Counted from the first letter of the stretch, positions 14,010 through 23,255 are shown. The stretch: DNA of 30,599 nt from JBARCX01 sp049794535 (GCA_049794535.1 JBARCX010000308.1:1-30599); one strand, 5' to 3'. The notes: generated by a model not told the origin, from the letters alone. Translations and numbers: made by a program.

Positions 14010-16517
14010 TCAACCCCGCGGCTTCGCCCGATGTGTCGGCGTCGCGGTCCACGGATCGTCCGGCCATGGGTGACGCGGGTAACGGCCTTTCAGTTCTTTT
14101 TTCACTTCGGGATAGGTGCGCTCCCAGAAGCCTTTCAGATCTTGCGTGACCTGGATCGGTCGACCGGCCGGTGACAACAAATGCAGCGTTACGGGAATGC
14201 GGCCGCCGCCTACACGCGGTGTATCGGCAAGACCAAACAACTCCTGCAGCTTCACCGCCAGCACGGGTGGTTCATCCGGTGCATATTCCAATCGGCGGTT
14301 CTGCCCGCTGGGCACAGTGAGACTGTCCGGTGCTTGCGCATCCAGCAGTCGTCGCTGCTCGTAATCGAATAGCGCACTGAGTGCTTGCGATAGTTCCTCG
14401 GTGCTCAGTGCATCGAGCCGCCGCTTGCCGTTCAAATACGGAGCTAACCATTCGTCGAGTGTGGCGAGCAATCTCGTGTCGGATACATCGGGCAGACCTT
14501 CTTCCGGCATCCACTCGCGTAGTGCTTGCATACGTGCACGAAGGCGCCGTGCTTGCTCGCTCCACGGCAGGGCATCGATACCTTTCGAGCGTACGGCGGC
14601 AAGCAATGCAGGCAAGGCGTCTTCTGCTTTGACCGGCACACTACGTCGATCGAGCATGATCGCGCCGTAACGGTGTTCCTCGAACGCTTCCACGGCGTTG
14701 CGATCATCATTCCAACGCAGCGTGCGTTCACGTACGAACTGCTGCGGAAAATCGCGTTCCAGCACACGCAAGTCCAAAGGTGCCGCAGCGAGAATCAGGC
14801 TGTCGCGCGCTTCAAAGCGCACATCCAGCGCAACCAGCCACGGCTCGCCCAGCAATGCGGTGTTCTCATGCAAACGCGCACCGCGACCGTTAGCGAGCGT
14901 GTAGCGCAGCGGCTGGTTGTCATCACGACGTGCAATGCGATCCGGGAAGGCATGCAGCAATAAATCACCCACCGCGTGGCTATCTGGCATACCACTCGCC
15001 GCACTGCGTACGTCCAGACGACGGCGCCAGCCTTTGCTCGCCTGCTCTATTGCCGCCAGCGCGCCCGCATCGACACCACCGCGTGCACCCGCACTACGGC
15101 GATCGCGCCAGGCATGTAAGGCGGCCACACGCACCCGAAAGTCATCGCTGCGAGCTTGTTCACCACGCAGCGGAGAGCGTGCTTCCATCAGCGACAGCAA
15201 ATCGGCAATCAGCGCACGTAGCTCGACCGGTGCGCGCAGTGCGGCCGCACCGAGACGTGGCGTTGCACCGAGCTCAAGCATCCGGCGCCCTAATGGCGTG
15301 ATGCGTTGTTGGTTATCGAGCGCGCCGAGGTTACTCAAAAGTTCGTGCGCCTGAGCCAATGCGCCAGACGGTGGCGAATCCAGCCATGGCAGCTGGGCAC
15401 TTCCCCATGCGGCCAATTCCAACGCAAGGCCGGACAGCTCAGCCTGGGTGATCTCAGCCGTACGCGCCGCATCGAGCCGCTTGCTCTGCGGCCACAGTCG
15501 GTACGTCGTACCTTCTGCCACACGACCGGCACGACCGGCACGCTGATCAGCGGATGCCTGCGAGATATTGACCGTCTCCAATCGGGTAAAGCCCGAGTTC
15601 GGATCGAAGCGTGGTTCGCGTGCGAGGCCGCTATCGATCACTGCACGGATACCCGGCAGCGTGACGCTGGATTCGGCCACATTGGTAGCCAGCACGATGC
15701 GTCGCGTACCGACTTCCGCAGGATTCAAGGCGAGCTGCTGCTCGGCTAGCGACAGCTCGCCATGCAGCATCACCACTTCGACATCATCGCGGTCCAGGCT
15801 CTGCAGGAGTACCGATTGCGTCCGTGCGATCTCGCGCCGGCCAGGCAAGAAAGCCAGCACATCACCATCGCTCTCTTCCAGCGCCTGCCGCGCTACGCGT
15901 GCGAGCTGATGCTCGGTACTTTCCTGCGTGCGTGCGGGTGGGTATTCAATGCGCACGGGGTAGCTACGGCCGGGGCTGGAGATGCGCGGTGCGTCTAGCC
16001 ATTGCGCAATACGCTCGCCATCAAGCGTAGCCGACATCACCACCAAGCGCAGATCGGGACGTAAAGTGGCCTGTACATCGAGCGCCAATGCCGCACCGAG
16101 ATCACCCGCCAAATGACGTTCGTGAAATTCGTCGAACAAGATCGCACCGATACCAGTCAGCTCAGGATCGTCCTGAATCAACCGGGTAAGAATGCCCTCG
16201 GTCACCACTTCGATCCGCGTAGCCGCACTCACCTTCGACTCGAAGCGAATGCGATAACCGACCGTGCCACCGATCTCCTCGCCCAACTGTTGCGACATGA
16301 ATTGTGCTGCTGCACGCGCAGCAATACGGCGTGGTTCCAGCATCAGTATCTTGGCGCCAGCCAGCCATGGCGCATCAAGCAACGCCAGCGGTACTTGCGT
16401 GGTTTTACCGGCGCCCGGCGGCGCCTCAAGCACCAGCCGCGATGATGCGGCAAGCGAGTCGCGGATCTCCGGCAGCAGCGGAGTGATCGGGAATACGTTG
16501 ATATGAGTGCTGTTCAT
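14010..16517 (-). CDS. hrpB: ATP-dependent RNA helicase HrpB
   Basis: DEAH/RHA-type superfamily 2 helicase, 835 aa from the ATG at 16517. Motifs in order: Walker A 'APPGAGKTTQ' (about 32-41), 'LEPRRIAARAAA', motif II 'DEFHER' (129-134), motif III 'SAT' (162-164), 'VLATNVAESSVT', and motif VI 'QRAGRAGR' (325-332). A helicase-associated region and the HrpB-specific C-terminal domain follow ('PQQFVRERTLRWND', 'GFWERTYPEVKKELKGRYPRHPWPDDP'). In E. coli hrpB is dispensable and its RNA substrate is poorly defined. I chose the internal ATG (MNSTHINVFPITPLLPEI) because family members start just before the PI-PLLP segment; the ORF can extend nine codons to 16544. It shares the strand with the secretion operon upstream. 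Confidence 0.95.
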   Translation of the reverse strand: MNSTHINVFPITPLLPEIRDSLAASSRLVLEAPPGAGKTTQVPLALLDAPWLAGAKILMLEPRRIAARAAAQFMSQQLGEEIGGTVGYRIRFESKVSAATRIEVVTEGILTRLIQDDPELTGIGAILFDEFHERHLAGDLGAALALDVQATLRPDLRLVVMSATLDGERIAQWLDAPRISSPGRSYPVRIEYPPARTQESTEHQLARVARQALEESDGDVLAFLPGRREIARTQSVLLQSLDRDDVEVVMLHGELSLAEQQLALNPAEVGTRRIVLATNVAESSVTLPGIRAVIDSGLAREPRFDPNSGFTRLETVNISQASADQRAGRAGRVAEGTTYRLWPQSKRLDAARTAEITQAELSGLALELAAWGSAQLPWLDSPPSGALAQAHELLSNLGALDNQQRITPLGRRMLELGATPRLGAAALRAPVELRALIADLLSLMEARSPLRGEQARSDDFRVRVAALHAWRDRRSAGARGGVDAGALAAIEQASKGWRRRLDVRSAASGMPDSHAVGDLLLHAFPDRIARRDDNQPLRYTLANGRGARLHENTALLGEPWLVALDVRFEARDSLILAAAPLDLRVLERDFPQQFVRERTLRWNDDRNAVEAFEEHRYGAIMLDRRSVPVKAEDALPALLAAVRSKGIDALPWSEQARRLRARMQALREWMPEEGLPDVSDTRLLATLDEWLAPYLNGKRRLDALSTEELSQALSALFDYEQRRLLDAQAPDSLTVPSGQNRRLEYAPDEPPVLAVKLQELFGLADTPRVGGGRIPVTLHLLSPAGRPIQVTQDLKGFWERTYPEVKKELKGRYPRHPWPDDPWTATPTHRAKPRG

Positions 16518-16531
16518 GCACTCGTATCTTA

Positions 16532-16575
16532 GAGCCACTAACAAAACTACTGTGCAGCCGTTCTGTTAGCGACTC
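16532..16575 (-). terminator. Hairpin downstream of the secretion operon
   Basis: On the minus-strand RNA, GAGUCGCUAACA pairs fully with UGUUAGUGGCUC (12 bp, two G-U pairs) around a 20-base loop. It lies between gspD and hrpB. The pairing is better on the minus than on the plus strand, which argues for a role in the minus transcript. There is no U-run after it, so it could be a stability hairpin or partial terminator rather than an intrinsic one. Confidence 0.4.
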
Positions 16576-16635
16576 TCAGCGGTTAGCCGCCGGCGCGCGC
16601 TGTGCTGGCCGGCACTTCAGCGCTAAAGCTTCCAG

Positions 16636-19071
16636 TTAAGGTTTCAAAGGTGTCGTCGTCACGTTTGAGTTTGAGCTTGAAACGGGCACTGGTGTCGCGG
16701 CGGATGTATGCCGGAACGGCGCCAGCGACTCGAACTTGCTCGCGTACTCATCGGTCACCTGCTTGGCTTCATCACTGTTGGTGATGACCTTTGGTGTGAT
16801 AAGCACGATGAGCTCGGTGCGCGTGCGCTTGTGATCCGTGCTGCCAAACAATTTCCCCAGTACCGGAATGCGATTCAGAACAGGAATGCCCGTGTCGGTT
16901 ACCGTGTCCTGCTGTTGGATCAGGCCTCCAAGTAATACGGTCTGTCCACTCTGTACAGCAACCTGGGTACCCACTTCACGCTGAGCAATGGTGAAGTTGC
17001 CCTGTGTATTGGCATCACCCTGGGTCGCGCTAACTTGCTGCTCTACATTGAGATACACCAAGCCACCTGGATTCACGCGTGGCTGCACATCCAGGATCAC
17101 GCCCGTCGGTAGATAAGTCACGGTACTGGCTGTGGTGTTCGTGCTTGTACCTGTGCCAAGTCCCGCAACGATCGAGGTCTGGTTGACAGGTATCTGGTTA
17201 CCCACCTGGATATGTGCGACCTGATTATTGAGCACCACGAGCGAAGGCGCCGACAGCGTCTTGGTATTGCTACTGGTTTCGAGCGCTCTGAGTGCCACCT
17301 GGAACTTGCCGTTGCTACTCAGAAACGAATAGAAGAACGGCTCACCACCGTACTGGTTACCGCCTGCACCTAGCGCAATCTGGCGATGAGCACCTGGGTA
17401 AATGCTGGTCGCCACACCATTGGAATTCGGAGTGCTATTGGCCAGTCCCTGCAGGTACCACTGCACGCCGTAACTGAGCTCGCCATCGAGCGTCACTTCC
17501 AGAATGCGTGTTTCGATCTGCACCTGCAGCGGCACATTGTCCAACCGCTTGATCGCCGTCTCGATTTCAGCCCACTGCGAAGGCCGTGCCCGCACCATCA
17601 ACTGGTTGTTGGTATCGACAGAACCGATGCGCACGCTACCGTCCTGAGAACTGTATTCCTGATCTTTGTTCGCGTTGTTGCCATTGCTGCTACCGAACGC
17701 ACTGCTTGTGCTGCCACCTGCGGTGCCGCCGGTGGTGCTGCCGGTGGTGCTGCCGAAGCCACCCGTGGTGCCACCAGAGGACGAAGAAAGGCCATTGGTC
17801 GAGGTGCTGCCGAAACCACCACTAGAACCCAATCCGCCACTCGAGCTACCAAGACCACCGGTGTTGGAGCTACCGAAGCTGCCCGCGGTGCTACCCATGC
17901 CACTGGCCGAACCATTGGCGTTATTGCCGATGCCTACGCTGCTTGAGCCCAAGCCCGGTCCGACCTGTCCGCCGTTGTCGCCACCATTGCCTGCACCGTT
18001 GGTGTAGATCTGTGCCAGATACTTGGCTAGGTCCGATGCCTTGATGTTGCGCACGTCGTACACGTACAACTGGGGCTCGTTACCACCGCCGAGGTCGAAC
18101 TTGGCGATCCAGTCACCCACCTCGTTCAAATATGCCTGCTGCGTACTGATCACCACCAGCGCATTCGTGCGCTGAATCGGGATGAAGCGCAGCATGCCAG
18201 CCAACGGTGTACTGCCCTTATCACCGAACAAGCCATCCAACGCAGGCATCAGCTCAGTAACGTTGGCGTGCTGCAAGCTGAAAACACCGATCGACATGCC
18301 GCGCAACCAGTCCACATCGAACGTGCGCACAGTGCGGTCGTAGTTCTCCAACTCATCAGGCGTGCCGGAGACCACCAGCACATTGCGATTGGAATCGGCC
18401 AGCAAAATCGAATCCGGCCGCGCAAACGGTTTGATCAACTTTGCCATTTCGGCAGCGGAGATGTAGTGCAGCATGAACATCCGCGCCTGCAAACCACCTT
18501 GCAGTACGTTGGCGCCAAGGCTCGGCACAAGGTTGCCGGCAACGGCATCCTTTTCCGGAACCACGACATAACTGCCGTTGCGCTGCACGAGTGCGTTGTG
18601 CGTCCAGGACAGCAAGGTCTCCAGAATCGGCAACGCCTGGCTCGCGTCCACCGGCTCGGAGGTCGAGAACGAAATATTGCCCTGTACGCCCGGCACGATG
18701 GTGTAGTTCTGCTTGAGCAGGTCGCCAAGGATGGCCTTCACCACCGCCTGTACCGGCTGATTCTCGAAGTTGAAGGTCACCGCGCCAGCACCACTGGCCG
18801 CGGGTCGTGGCTTTGCCAATCCCGTGGGCTGGATGAAACGCCCATTGCCGTTGCTGATCTCTGGCGACAATGCATTGCCATTAGATGGCTGCGATGCGGT
18901 ATTCAATGGCAGCGGCTTGGGCGGCGGCAATTCGGTGCCCGCCATCGCTTCGCGCTGCAATACGCCATCGTCGTGAGCCTTTGGCATAGACAAACTGGAG
19001 CAGCCAAATAACCCGACCACTAGTGCTATCGCGCCGGTTCGAATAAGTAGATGCATAGGTTTGCGTGACAT
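16636..19071 (-). CDS. gspD: Type II secretion outer-membrane secretin GspD (XpsD)
   Basis: An 811-residue secretin that forms the outer-membrane exit channel. The N-terminus is a lipoprotein signal: hydrophobic stretch then lipobox 'GLFGC' with Cys24, as in XpsD. Domains: N0 about 95-170 ('VTFNFENQPVQAVVKAIL'), N1 about 196-255, N2 about 260-325, N3 starting near 332 and interrupted by a Gly/Ser/Thr/Asn-rich segment at 358-466, then the secretin barrel about 512-770 with 'VPLQVQIETRILEV' and the signature 'IPVLGKLFGS'. The tail after 780 is Ser/Thr/Pro-rich. It follows the gspN stop by three bases; AGGAG lies 11 bases before the ATG. The ~109-residue linker is long even for secretins, which often carry a disordered loop here. 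Confidence 0.97.
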   Translation of the reverse strand: MSRKPMHLLIRTGAIALVVGLFGCSSLSMPKAHDDGVLQREAMAGTELPPPKPLPLNTASQPSNGNALSPEISNGNGRFIQPTGLAKPRPAASGAGAVTFNFENQPVQAVVKAILGDLLKQNYTIVPGVQGNISFSTSEPVDASQALPILETLLSWTHNALVQRNGSYVVVPEKDAVAGNLVPSLGANVLQGGLQARMFMLHYISAAEMAKLIKPFARPDSILLADSNRNVLVVSGTPDELENYDRTVRTFDVDWLRGMSIGVFSLQHANVTELMPALDGLFGDKGSTPLAGMLRFIPIQRTNALVVISTQQAYLNEVGDWIAKFDLGGGNEPQLYVYDVRNIKASDLAKYLAQIYTNGAGNGGDNGGQVGPGLGSSSVGIGNNANGSASGMGSTAGSFGSSNTGGLGSSSGGLGSSGGFGSTSTNGLSSSSGGTTGGFGSTTGSTTGGTAGGSTSSAFGSSNGNNANKDQEYSSQDGSVRIGSVDTNNQLMVRARPSQWAEIETAIKRLDNVPLQVQIETRILEVTLDGELSYGVQWYLQGLANSTPNSNGVATSIYPGAHRQIALGAGGNQYGGEPFFYSFLSSNGKFQVALRALETSSNTKTLSAPSLVVLNNQVAHIQVGNQIPVNQTSIVAGLGTGTSTNTTASTVTYLPTGVILDVQPRVNPGGLVYLNVEQQVSATQGDANTQGNFTIAQREVGTQVAVQSGQTVLLGGLIQQQDTVTDTGIPVLNRIPVLGKLFGSTDHKRTRTELIVLITPKVITNSDEAKQVTDEYASKFESLAPFRHTSAATPVPVSSSNSNVTTTPLKP
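17674..18000 (-). repeat. Low-complexity Gly/Ser-rich coding segment in gspD
   Basis: Codons 358-466 of gspD encode a disordered stretch of GSS, GGLG, GGFGST and TTGG units. At DNA level it is a degenerate run of GGT/AGC/TCC-type codons and is a likely site of length variation by slippage. Confidence 0.85.
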
Positions 19072-19074
19072 GGA

Positions 19075-19779
19075 TCAATGTACTCCTGCGTCGGCACCGG
19101 ACGGCTGGGCGCGCTGCTTGAGAATGGCAGCTTTGACCTTGAGGATGCGCTGCAACTGTTCGCCCGAGGGCGGCGGCGGGGGTGGCGGCTGATGGATCTG
19201 GAAATTGGGTTGACCCGGGTTCACACGCTGCATGGTCGCTGCACCCGGCGTTTGTTGAGCAGGATCGGAGGTCGTGGTCGGCAAGGCATCGATGGGTGCA
19301 CCTGCTGGCAACTTCAGCTCGGTGCGCCCGCTGGATGACGCAAAAATTGCCGAGCGCGGCTGCAGATCGACCAGTGTCCAGCTACCGTCCGGTAGGGCGT
19401 CGCCTTGGCGCACGCGCACTTCTTTGTCTTTGTTGGCTGAGCTCTTGTCGCGCAATAGCGCCATGTGCAGCTCGGGCGTGATGATGATGCCAGTGAGCTC
19501 GAGATCACCCAGGCTCACGCCACCGCCCGTCGCCGCGCTAACCATCGGCTTGCGATCGCTACTGAACAGCGGGTGCTCCCAGACCGATGCATAACTCGCC
19601 AATGGTGCAGGAGGCGGCAGTGTCGCGCTGTGCGCCACCGGCAGTGCCTCTGTTTCGCGCGGCGCATCCCAGTGCACGCCTTGCCCTACGCCGGCGAGCA
19701 GCACCAGCAGCAGTACGCCGAAAATGACCGCGACGATCACCAGTACCGGTGTCAGGCTACGCTGTGTGGCGGCCTTCAT
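19075..19779 (-). CDS. gspN: Type II secretion inner-membrane protein GspN/GspC (XpsN type)
   Basis: A 234-residue bitopic inner-membrane protein. A short cytosolic end is followed by one membrane helix (about 10-32, 'LTPVLVIVAVIFGVLLLVLLA'). The periplasmic part contains a homology-region-like segment 'GDLELTGIIITPELHMALLRDKS...VRQGDALPDGSWTLVDLQ' and ends in a proline-rich run ('QIHQPPPPPPPSGEQ') and a basic helix. XpsN of Xanthomonas has been treated as the GspC counterpart that links the inner-membrane platform to the secretin; the same is inferred here because gspD follows directly and no other gspC is present. I chose the ATG at 19779, which overlaps the gspM stop as ATGA and has GGAGG upstream; the frame extends further but without support. 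Confidence 0.9.
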   Translation of the reverse strand: MKAATQRSLTPVLVIVAVIFGVLLLVLLAGVGQGVHWDAPRETEALPVAHSATLPPPAPLASYASVWEHPLFSSDRKPMVSAATGGGVSLGDLELTGIIITPELHMALLRDKSSANKDKEVRVRQGDALPDGSWTLVDLQPRSAIFASSSGRTELKLPAGAPIDALPTTTSDPAQQTPGAATMQRVNPGQPNFQIHQPPPPPPPSGEQLQRILKVKAAILKQRAQPSGADAGVH

Positions 19780-20426
19780 GGCGCATCCTCCGCCGATGGC
19801 GCTGCCGCGGAGGAGGAACCGCTTGCCGGCGCTGCGCTGCGTATGTAGCCAGACAGCGTGAATTGCACTTCCAGCGATGCACCGGCCACGCGCTGCGCAG
19901 CCATCACGGGATTGCGATACGCACTGAAGTCGTCCACGAATACGTATGGCGTGCCGTGCTCCAGCGCATACAGCAACTCGCCCAATGGCTGCATATCGCA
20001 ACGCAGGCTGATGCTCACCGCTACCTTGCGATACGGTTCACCGTGACTTTCCGGCGGATTCGGCACCGGCATTTTCTGGGTGACTTCGCAGGCACCATCT
20101 TGCGTATGCGCTGCGACAGCATCGACCACACGCTGCATCAATCCGGCCGCCGCGGAGTTGGCATCCTGCTCGGGGAGGAAGGCGCTGCTGTCGGCCGCGT
20201 CGTGACCCAGTGTGGCAAGCCGTTTCTGCAATTGCGGTTTCTCGGCGATCGCCGCCGCGTAGCGACTCTGCGTGTCGCGCAGATCCGACATCTCGCTGCT
20301 TATCTCTTGCAGCGGCGCTACGAACCACCAATGAAGCAGCATGAAATACGCAAGCAGGAGGGTCAGTAGCAAGAGCAGAATGGCGGCAATGCGACGCTCC
20401 GCCGGACGCATGGGTTTGAGCTTCAT
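19776..20426 (-). CDS. gspM: Type II secretion platform protein GspM (XpsM)
   Basis: A 216-residue bitopic protein. After a basic start (MKLKPMRPAERR) comes one membrane helix (about 13-35), then a coiled-coil-like segment ('APLQEISSEMSDLRDTQSRYAAAI') and a periplasmic ferredoxin-like domain with 'LLYALEHGTPYVFVDDFSAYR'. This matches the subtype-b GspM found in Xanthomonas. GspM pairs with GspL in the inner-membrane platform that connects the ATPase to the pseudopilus. The start overlaps the gspL stop (ATGA) and has AAAGGAG at a good distance. The two periplasmic cysteines (in 'GACEV' and 'LRCDM') could pair. The C-terminal tail is Ser/Ala/Pro-rich. Confidence 0.93.
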   Translation of the reverse strand: MKLKPMRPAERRIAAILLLLLTLLLAYFMLLHWWFVAPLQEISSEMSDLRDTQSRYAAAIAEKPQLQKRLATLGHDAADSSAFLPEQDANSAAAGLMQRVVDAVAAHTQDGACEVTQKMPVPNPPESHGEPYRKVAVSISLRCDMQPLGELLYALEHGTPYVFVDDFSAYRNPVMAAQRVAGASLEVQFTLSGYIRSAAPASGSSSAAAPSAEDAP

Positions 20427-21667
20427 CGCGCCACTCCTTTGCCAGGCGTCGCTGACTTGGCGTCAGTAGCCGCTTTGGCATTCGGGGCAGCCGACTTGGC
20501 GGCCGGCGCATTCGATGGGCTGGACGGTTTGACGGTAGTAGGAGCGTGCAACTGCGCATTCATGTAGAAGCGCTCCTTGCCGGTCACGGCGTCACGCTGG
20601 ATCACGCCCTGAAAGTTGGCACCGGTGATCAACTGACTGCCCTGCAATAAATCGACCAGTTGGGCTGCTTTAGCGCTCTGCCCTTGGAAGCCGACTTGGC
20701 CGGAGTTGTCCACGGTAAGGCGCTCTAGCCAAGTGTCATCCGGCAATCGCGCGGTGAGTTCCTGCAACAAGCCGAGCACGGTTGGTGCATCCGTCTTGCG
20801 CCGTACCAGGAAGCCGGCAGCACCGGCGCTGTCCTGCAATTGCTTACGCAGATTGGAGACTTGCTGCGCTTCGGTGCGCATGCTGTCCACTTCGGACTGC
20901 ATCGCGATTAGCGCTGCCTCACGGTTGTGCAGCCATTGGAGCAGGCATAGCAGCACCAACAGCACGATGCCGGCGGCCAGTGCGAGATTGAGTCGGCGCC
21001 GCGGATCACGTCGCACGTGCGCTTGATCACGCGGCAACAGATCAACGCCCAGTCGGCTGACGCCGGTGCGTAGATCAGCGGCATCCACCGCAATGCTCGC
21101 TTCCTTCAGTAGCGCCAGCTGCGTATCGAGCACACCGCGTGGCACGGCTACCAACTCGACCGCCACGCGACCTTCCGGTGCACGGCCCTCGGGTGATGAC
21201 GTGGTCAATTCGCGCAAGTCGTAATGCACCTGCTCGGCGCGAAATGGCGTTTGCCGATCCATCTCGTAAGCACCCACCTGGCGCAGGTTATCGCGCGCTG
21301 CGATAGGTAACAGCAATCGGCGGCGCAGCACTGCCGCAGCCGGTAAACACAGCGCAAGACGCAGATCCTGTCGATCGGTATCGGTAGTAGCAGCGGCCAA
21401 GGCGGCCTGCTGCGCCGGTGCATCCAGCGTGTCACTCCAGCGCGCCAGTGATTGCGGCTGACCGCTGCGATACAGCACCCACTGGTCGTCTTCGTGCTGC
21501 AGCAGACACCATGTGGCGCCCCCACCCAATAGCGTCTGCCAACGCACGGGCAACAGGGCGCGTAATTCACTACCCCACCAAGTGAAGAAGCCAGGCAGCG
21601 GCGAACCGCACCAGGCGCGGCGTACGCGATCGATCTGCGGCCGCAGCGTCTGCGATGCGGAACTCAT
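20423..21667 (-). CDS. gspL: Type II secretion platform protein GspL (XpsL)
   Basis: A 414-residue bitopic protein. The cytoplasmic part (1-225) is an actin-like, pilus-biogenesis-type region that should bind the N1 domain of GspE; it includes 'LALCLPAAAVLRRRLLLPIAARDNLRQVGAYEMDRQTPF', which is typical of GspL/PilM-like proteins. One membrane helix spans about 226-246 after a strongly basic stretch (RRDPRRR). The periplasmic part (247-350) begins with a heptad-like helix and has a PilN-like core 'LLQELTARLPDDTWLERLTVDNSGQVGFQGQS'. The last ~35 residues are an Ala/Lys/Ser/Pro-rich tail, probably disordered. The start overlaps gspK by ATGA and has GGGAG upstream; the stop overlaps gspM. Confidence 0.93.
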   Translation of the reverse strand: MSSASQTLRPQIDRVRRAWCGSPLPGFFTWWGSELRALLPVRWQTLLGGGATWCLLQHEDDQWVLYRSGQPQSLARWSDTLDAPAQQAALAAATTDTDRQDLRLALCLPAAAVLRRRLLLPIAARDNLRQVGAYEMDRQTPFRAEQVHYDLRELTTSSPEGRAPEGRVAVELVAVPRGVLDTQLALLKEASIAVDAADLRTGVSRLGVDLLPRDQAHVRRDPRRRLNLALAAGIVLLVLLCLLQWLHNREAALIAMQSEVDSMRTEAQQVSNLRKQLQDSAGAAGFLVRRKTDAPTVLGLLQELTARLPDDTWLERLTVDNSGQVGFQGQSAKAAQLVDLLQGSQLITGANFQGVIQRDAVTGKERFYMNAQLHAPTTVKPSSPSNAPAAKSAAPNAKAATDAKSATPGKGVAR

Positions 21668-22530
21668 TCCCCGTCTCCCTCTTGCCAGCGCAGCACCGCA
21701 AACGGTTGCGAGCCAGGCCGGATCATCCCTTGTAAGCGTACCGTGGCATGCATGACAGCACGCGTTCCGTCCGCCAGCACCGCTTCCGAGCGAATACTAT
21801 CCGTGACATTGGGACCACTAACCAGCCCCGTAATTCCCGCAGTGGTACCGGCGTAACGGTTTGCGATCAATTGAGCCGCTTGCTGCGGATCGACACCGGG
21901 CGATGCAGCCAGCAGTGCCAGCAGCGGAGCCGTGGTCGGATCCGGAGTAGCGCGGCCAGACCAGATCGTTACCGCCGGCGCCACCTTCGAATACATATCC
22001 GGGGTCATACCGAGCACCATTTGCAACTCCTCGATGCTGGCGAATGGACCGTTGCGCGGGCCGTAGTCGCGACCGGCGGCCTGGTAGGCCGCTTTCTTTT
22101 GCGCCACCTGATCGGTGCTGAGCCCAAAGCTGCGCCAGTCCACCACCGCCTGTGCCAGTACTGCGGCGTGCGCGGGATCGAGCCCGGCAGCTTGGAACAG
22201 ACCGGTGAGCACGGCCGGTGTCGCGGCGTTGAGATCCACCTTGCCGCTCTCGGAAGTGATCGCCACGGTCACCGCCGTGCCATCAAAATCGAAGGGGTAG
22301 CTGCGCCCATCGGCAAGCCAGCGATCCTCCTGACGCGGTGCCTGCATGGCATAGATCGCACGCATCACACCAGCCTCTGCTGCGTAGTGCGCTTGGGTCT
22401 GCTGAAACTGGTAGCGCGCCTGCATGCCCTCGGTGCGCGCCAATACGGCATAGCCGCCGAGCAAAATGGCCAGCAAGGTGCAGGCCCATAGCACCACCAG
22501 CAGTGCCACACCGCGTTGCGCGCGCCTCAT
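21664..22530 (-). CDS. gspK: Type II secretion minor pseudopilin GspK (XpsK)
   Basis: A 288-residue pseudopilin thought to sit at the tip of the pseudopilus with GspI and GspJ. Short leader MRRAQRG then VALLVVLWACTLLAILLGGY, cleaved after Gly7 by the prepilin peptidase. Position +5 of the mature protein is Val rather than the Glu of other pseudopilins, which is the normal GspK exception. The large globular domain contains 'ESGKVDLNAATPAVLTGLF' and 'FASIEELQMVLGMTPDMY', the helix-hairpin-like repeats seen in GspK. Both ends overlap neighbours by ATGA. The prepilin peptidase needed to process it is not in this window. Confidence 0.94.
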   Translation of the reverse strand: MRRAQRGVALLVVLWACTLLAILLGGYAVLARTEGMQARYQFQQTQAHYAAEAGVMRAIYAMQAPRQEDRWLADGRSYPFDFDGTAVTVAITSESGKVDLNAATPAVLTGLFQAAGLDPAHAAVLAQAVVDWRSFGLSTDQVAQKKAAYQAAGRDYGPRNGPFASIEELQMVLGMTPDMYSKVAPAVTIWSGRATPDPTTAPLLALLAASPGVDPQQAAQLIANRYAGTTAGITGLVSGPNVTDSIRSEAVLADGTRAVMHATVRLQGMIRPGSQPFAVLRWQEGDGE

Positions 22531-23255
22531 TGCGGCGCTCCCGGCCCACGCAGGCCACGCAGCAAGTCGCCAGCGCCTTGCATGGCAGAGGCATCTACGC
22601 GCAAAGGTGCGCGCAGTTGCGGCCAGACCCGACCATTGTCCAAAGTGAGATTGATACTGACCAGCGACGGCATCCGCTGGCTATCTTTCCAGTCGTCCTG
22701 CCAATCCATCACCTGGCCCGTCTTGTCGCGACCGCGATAGCTGAAACCGCCACCGCGAATACCATCGACCAACACTTGCGCATCACCTACCTGTTGCGGT
22801 GCGCTGCCATCGGGCGGCAGTACAGCGAAGCTCGCCTCCAGGCGCATGCCGTGCTCGCCATCGGACACCAGTTTGAGCTGCTGCAACTGCGGACCCATCC
22901 GACCCAGGTAACCAGGTAGTGGCGCGACGAAGCGCATCTCATGCGCATCCCCGGTAAAGAAAATGCTGTTGCCGTCGGGGTCGTGCGCCATCGCTTGCGC
23001 GATGGCTTGCGACAACTCACGGCGCAAAAACTGTTGCGAAGAACGGATCTGATCCATCTGCCCGATCTTGATCTCACCCGCATGCACCGTATGGGTGGCT
23101 GTGCGAATGCCGGAGTACACACCCAATAACAACAGCGACAGCAGCACTAACGCACCGAGTACCTCGAGCAAGGTGAAGCCCGCTGCACGTTTCATGGCAC
23201 GGCTGCGCAAGGCATGCCTGCTCATCAGATACGTTTCCGCGGCCCGAGCGTTCAT
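22527..23255 (-). CDS. gspJ: Type II secretion minor pseudopilin GspJ (XpsJ)
   Basis: Pseudopilin of up to 242 residues. The type IV prepilin motif is 'KRAAG/FTLLEVLGALVLLSLLLLGVYSG', cleaved after Gly26 with Glu at +5. The globular part contains 'QFLRRELSQAIAQAMAHDPDG' and 'GYRGR-like' strand segments ('GGGFSYRGRDKTGQVMDWQDDW') found in GspJ. The ATG at 23255 overlaps the gspI stop (ATGA), which favours it, although this makes a 26-residue leader; an internal ATG at 23195 (MKRAAG) would give the usual six-residue leader but has no visible ribosome site. GspJ joins GspI and GspK in the tip complex. Confidence 0.92.
   Translation of the reverse strand: MNARAAETYLMSRHALRSRAMKRAAGFTLLEVLGALVLLSLLLLGVYSGIRTATHTVHAGEIKIGQMDQIRSSQQFLRRELSQAIAQAMAHDPDGNSIFFTGDAHEMRFVAPLPGYLGRMGPQLQQLKLVSDGEHGMRLEASFAVLPPDGSAPQQVGDAQVLVDGIRGGGFSYRGRDKTGQVMDWQDDWKDSQRMPSLVSINLTLDNGRVWPQLRAPLRVDASAMQGAGDLLRGLRGPGAPQ

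Noticed and set aside
17386..17946. Repetitive plus-strand frame rich in Ala/Thr/Arg/Gly opposite gspD
   Set aside because: It reflects the low-complexity Gly/Ser codons of the secretin linker read in antisense, not a separate repetitive protein or a CRISPR-like array.
19780..20001. N-terminal extension of the gspN frame
   Set aside because: Arg/Cys/Gly-rich translation overlapping gspM. The ATG at 19779 with GGAGG and an ATGA overlap gives a proper membrane anchor.
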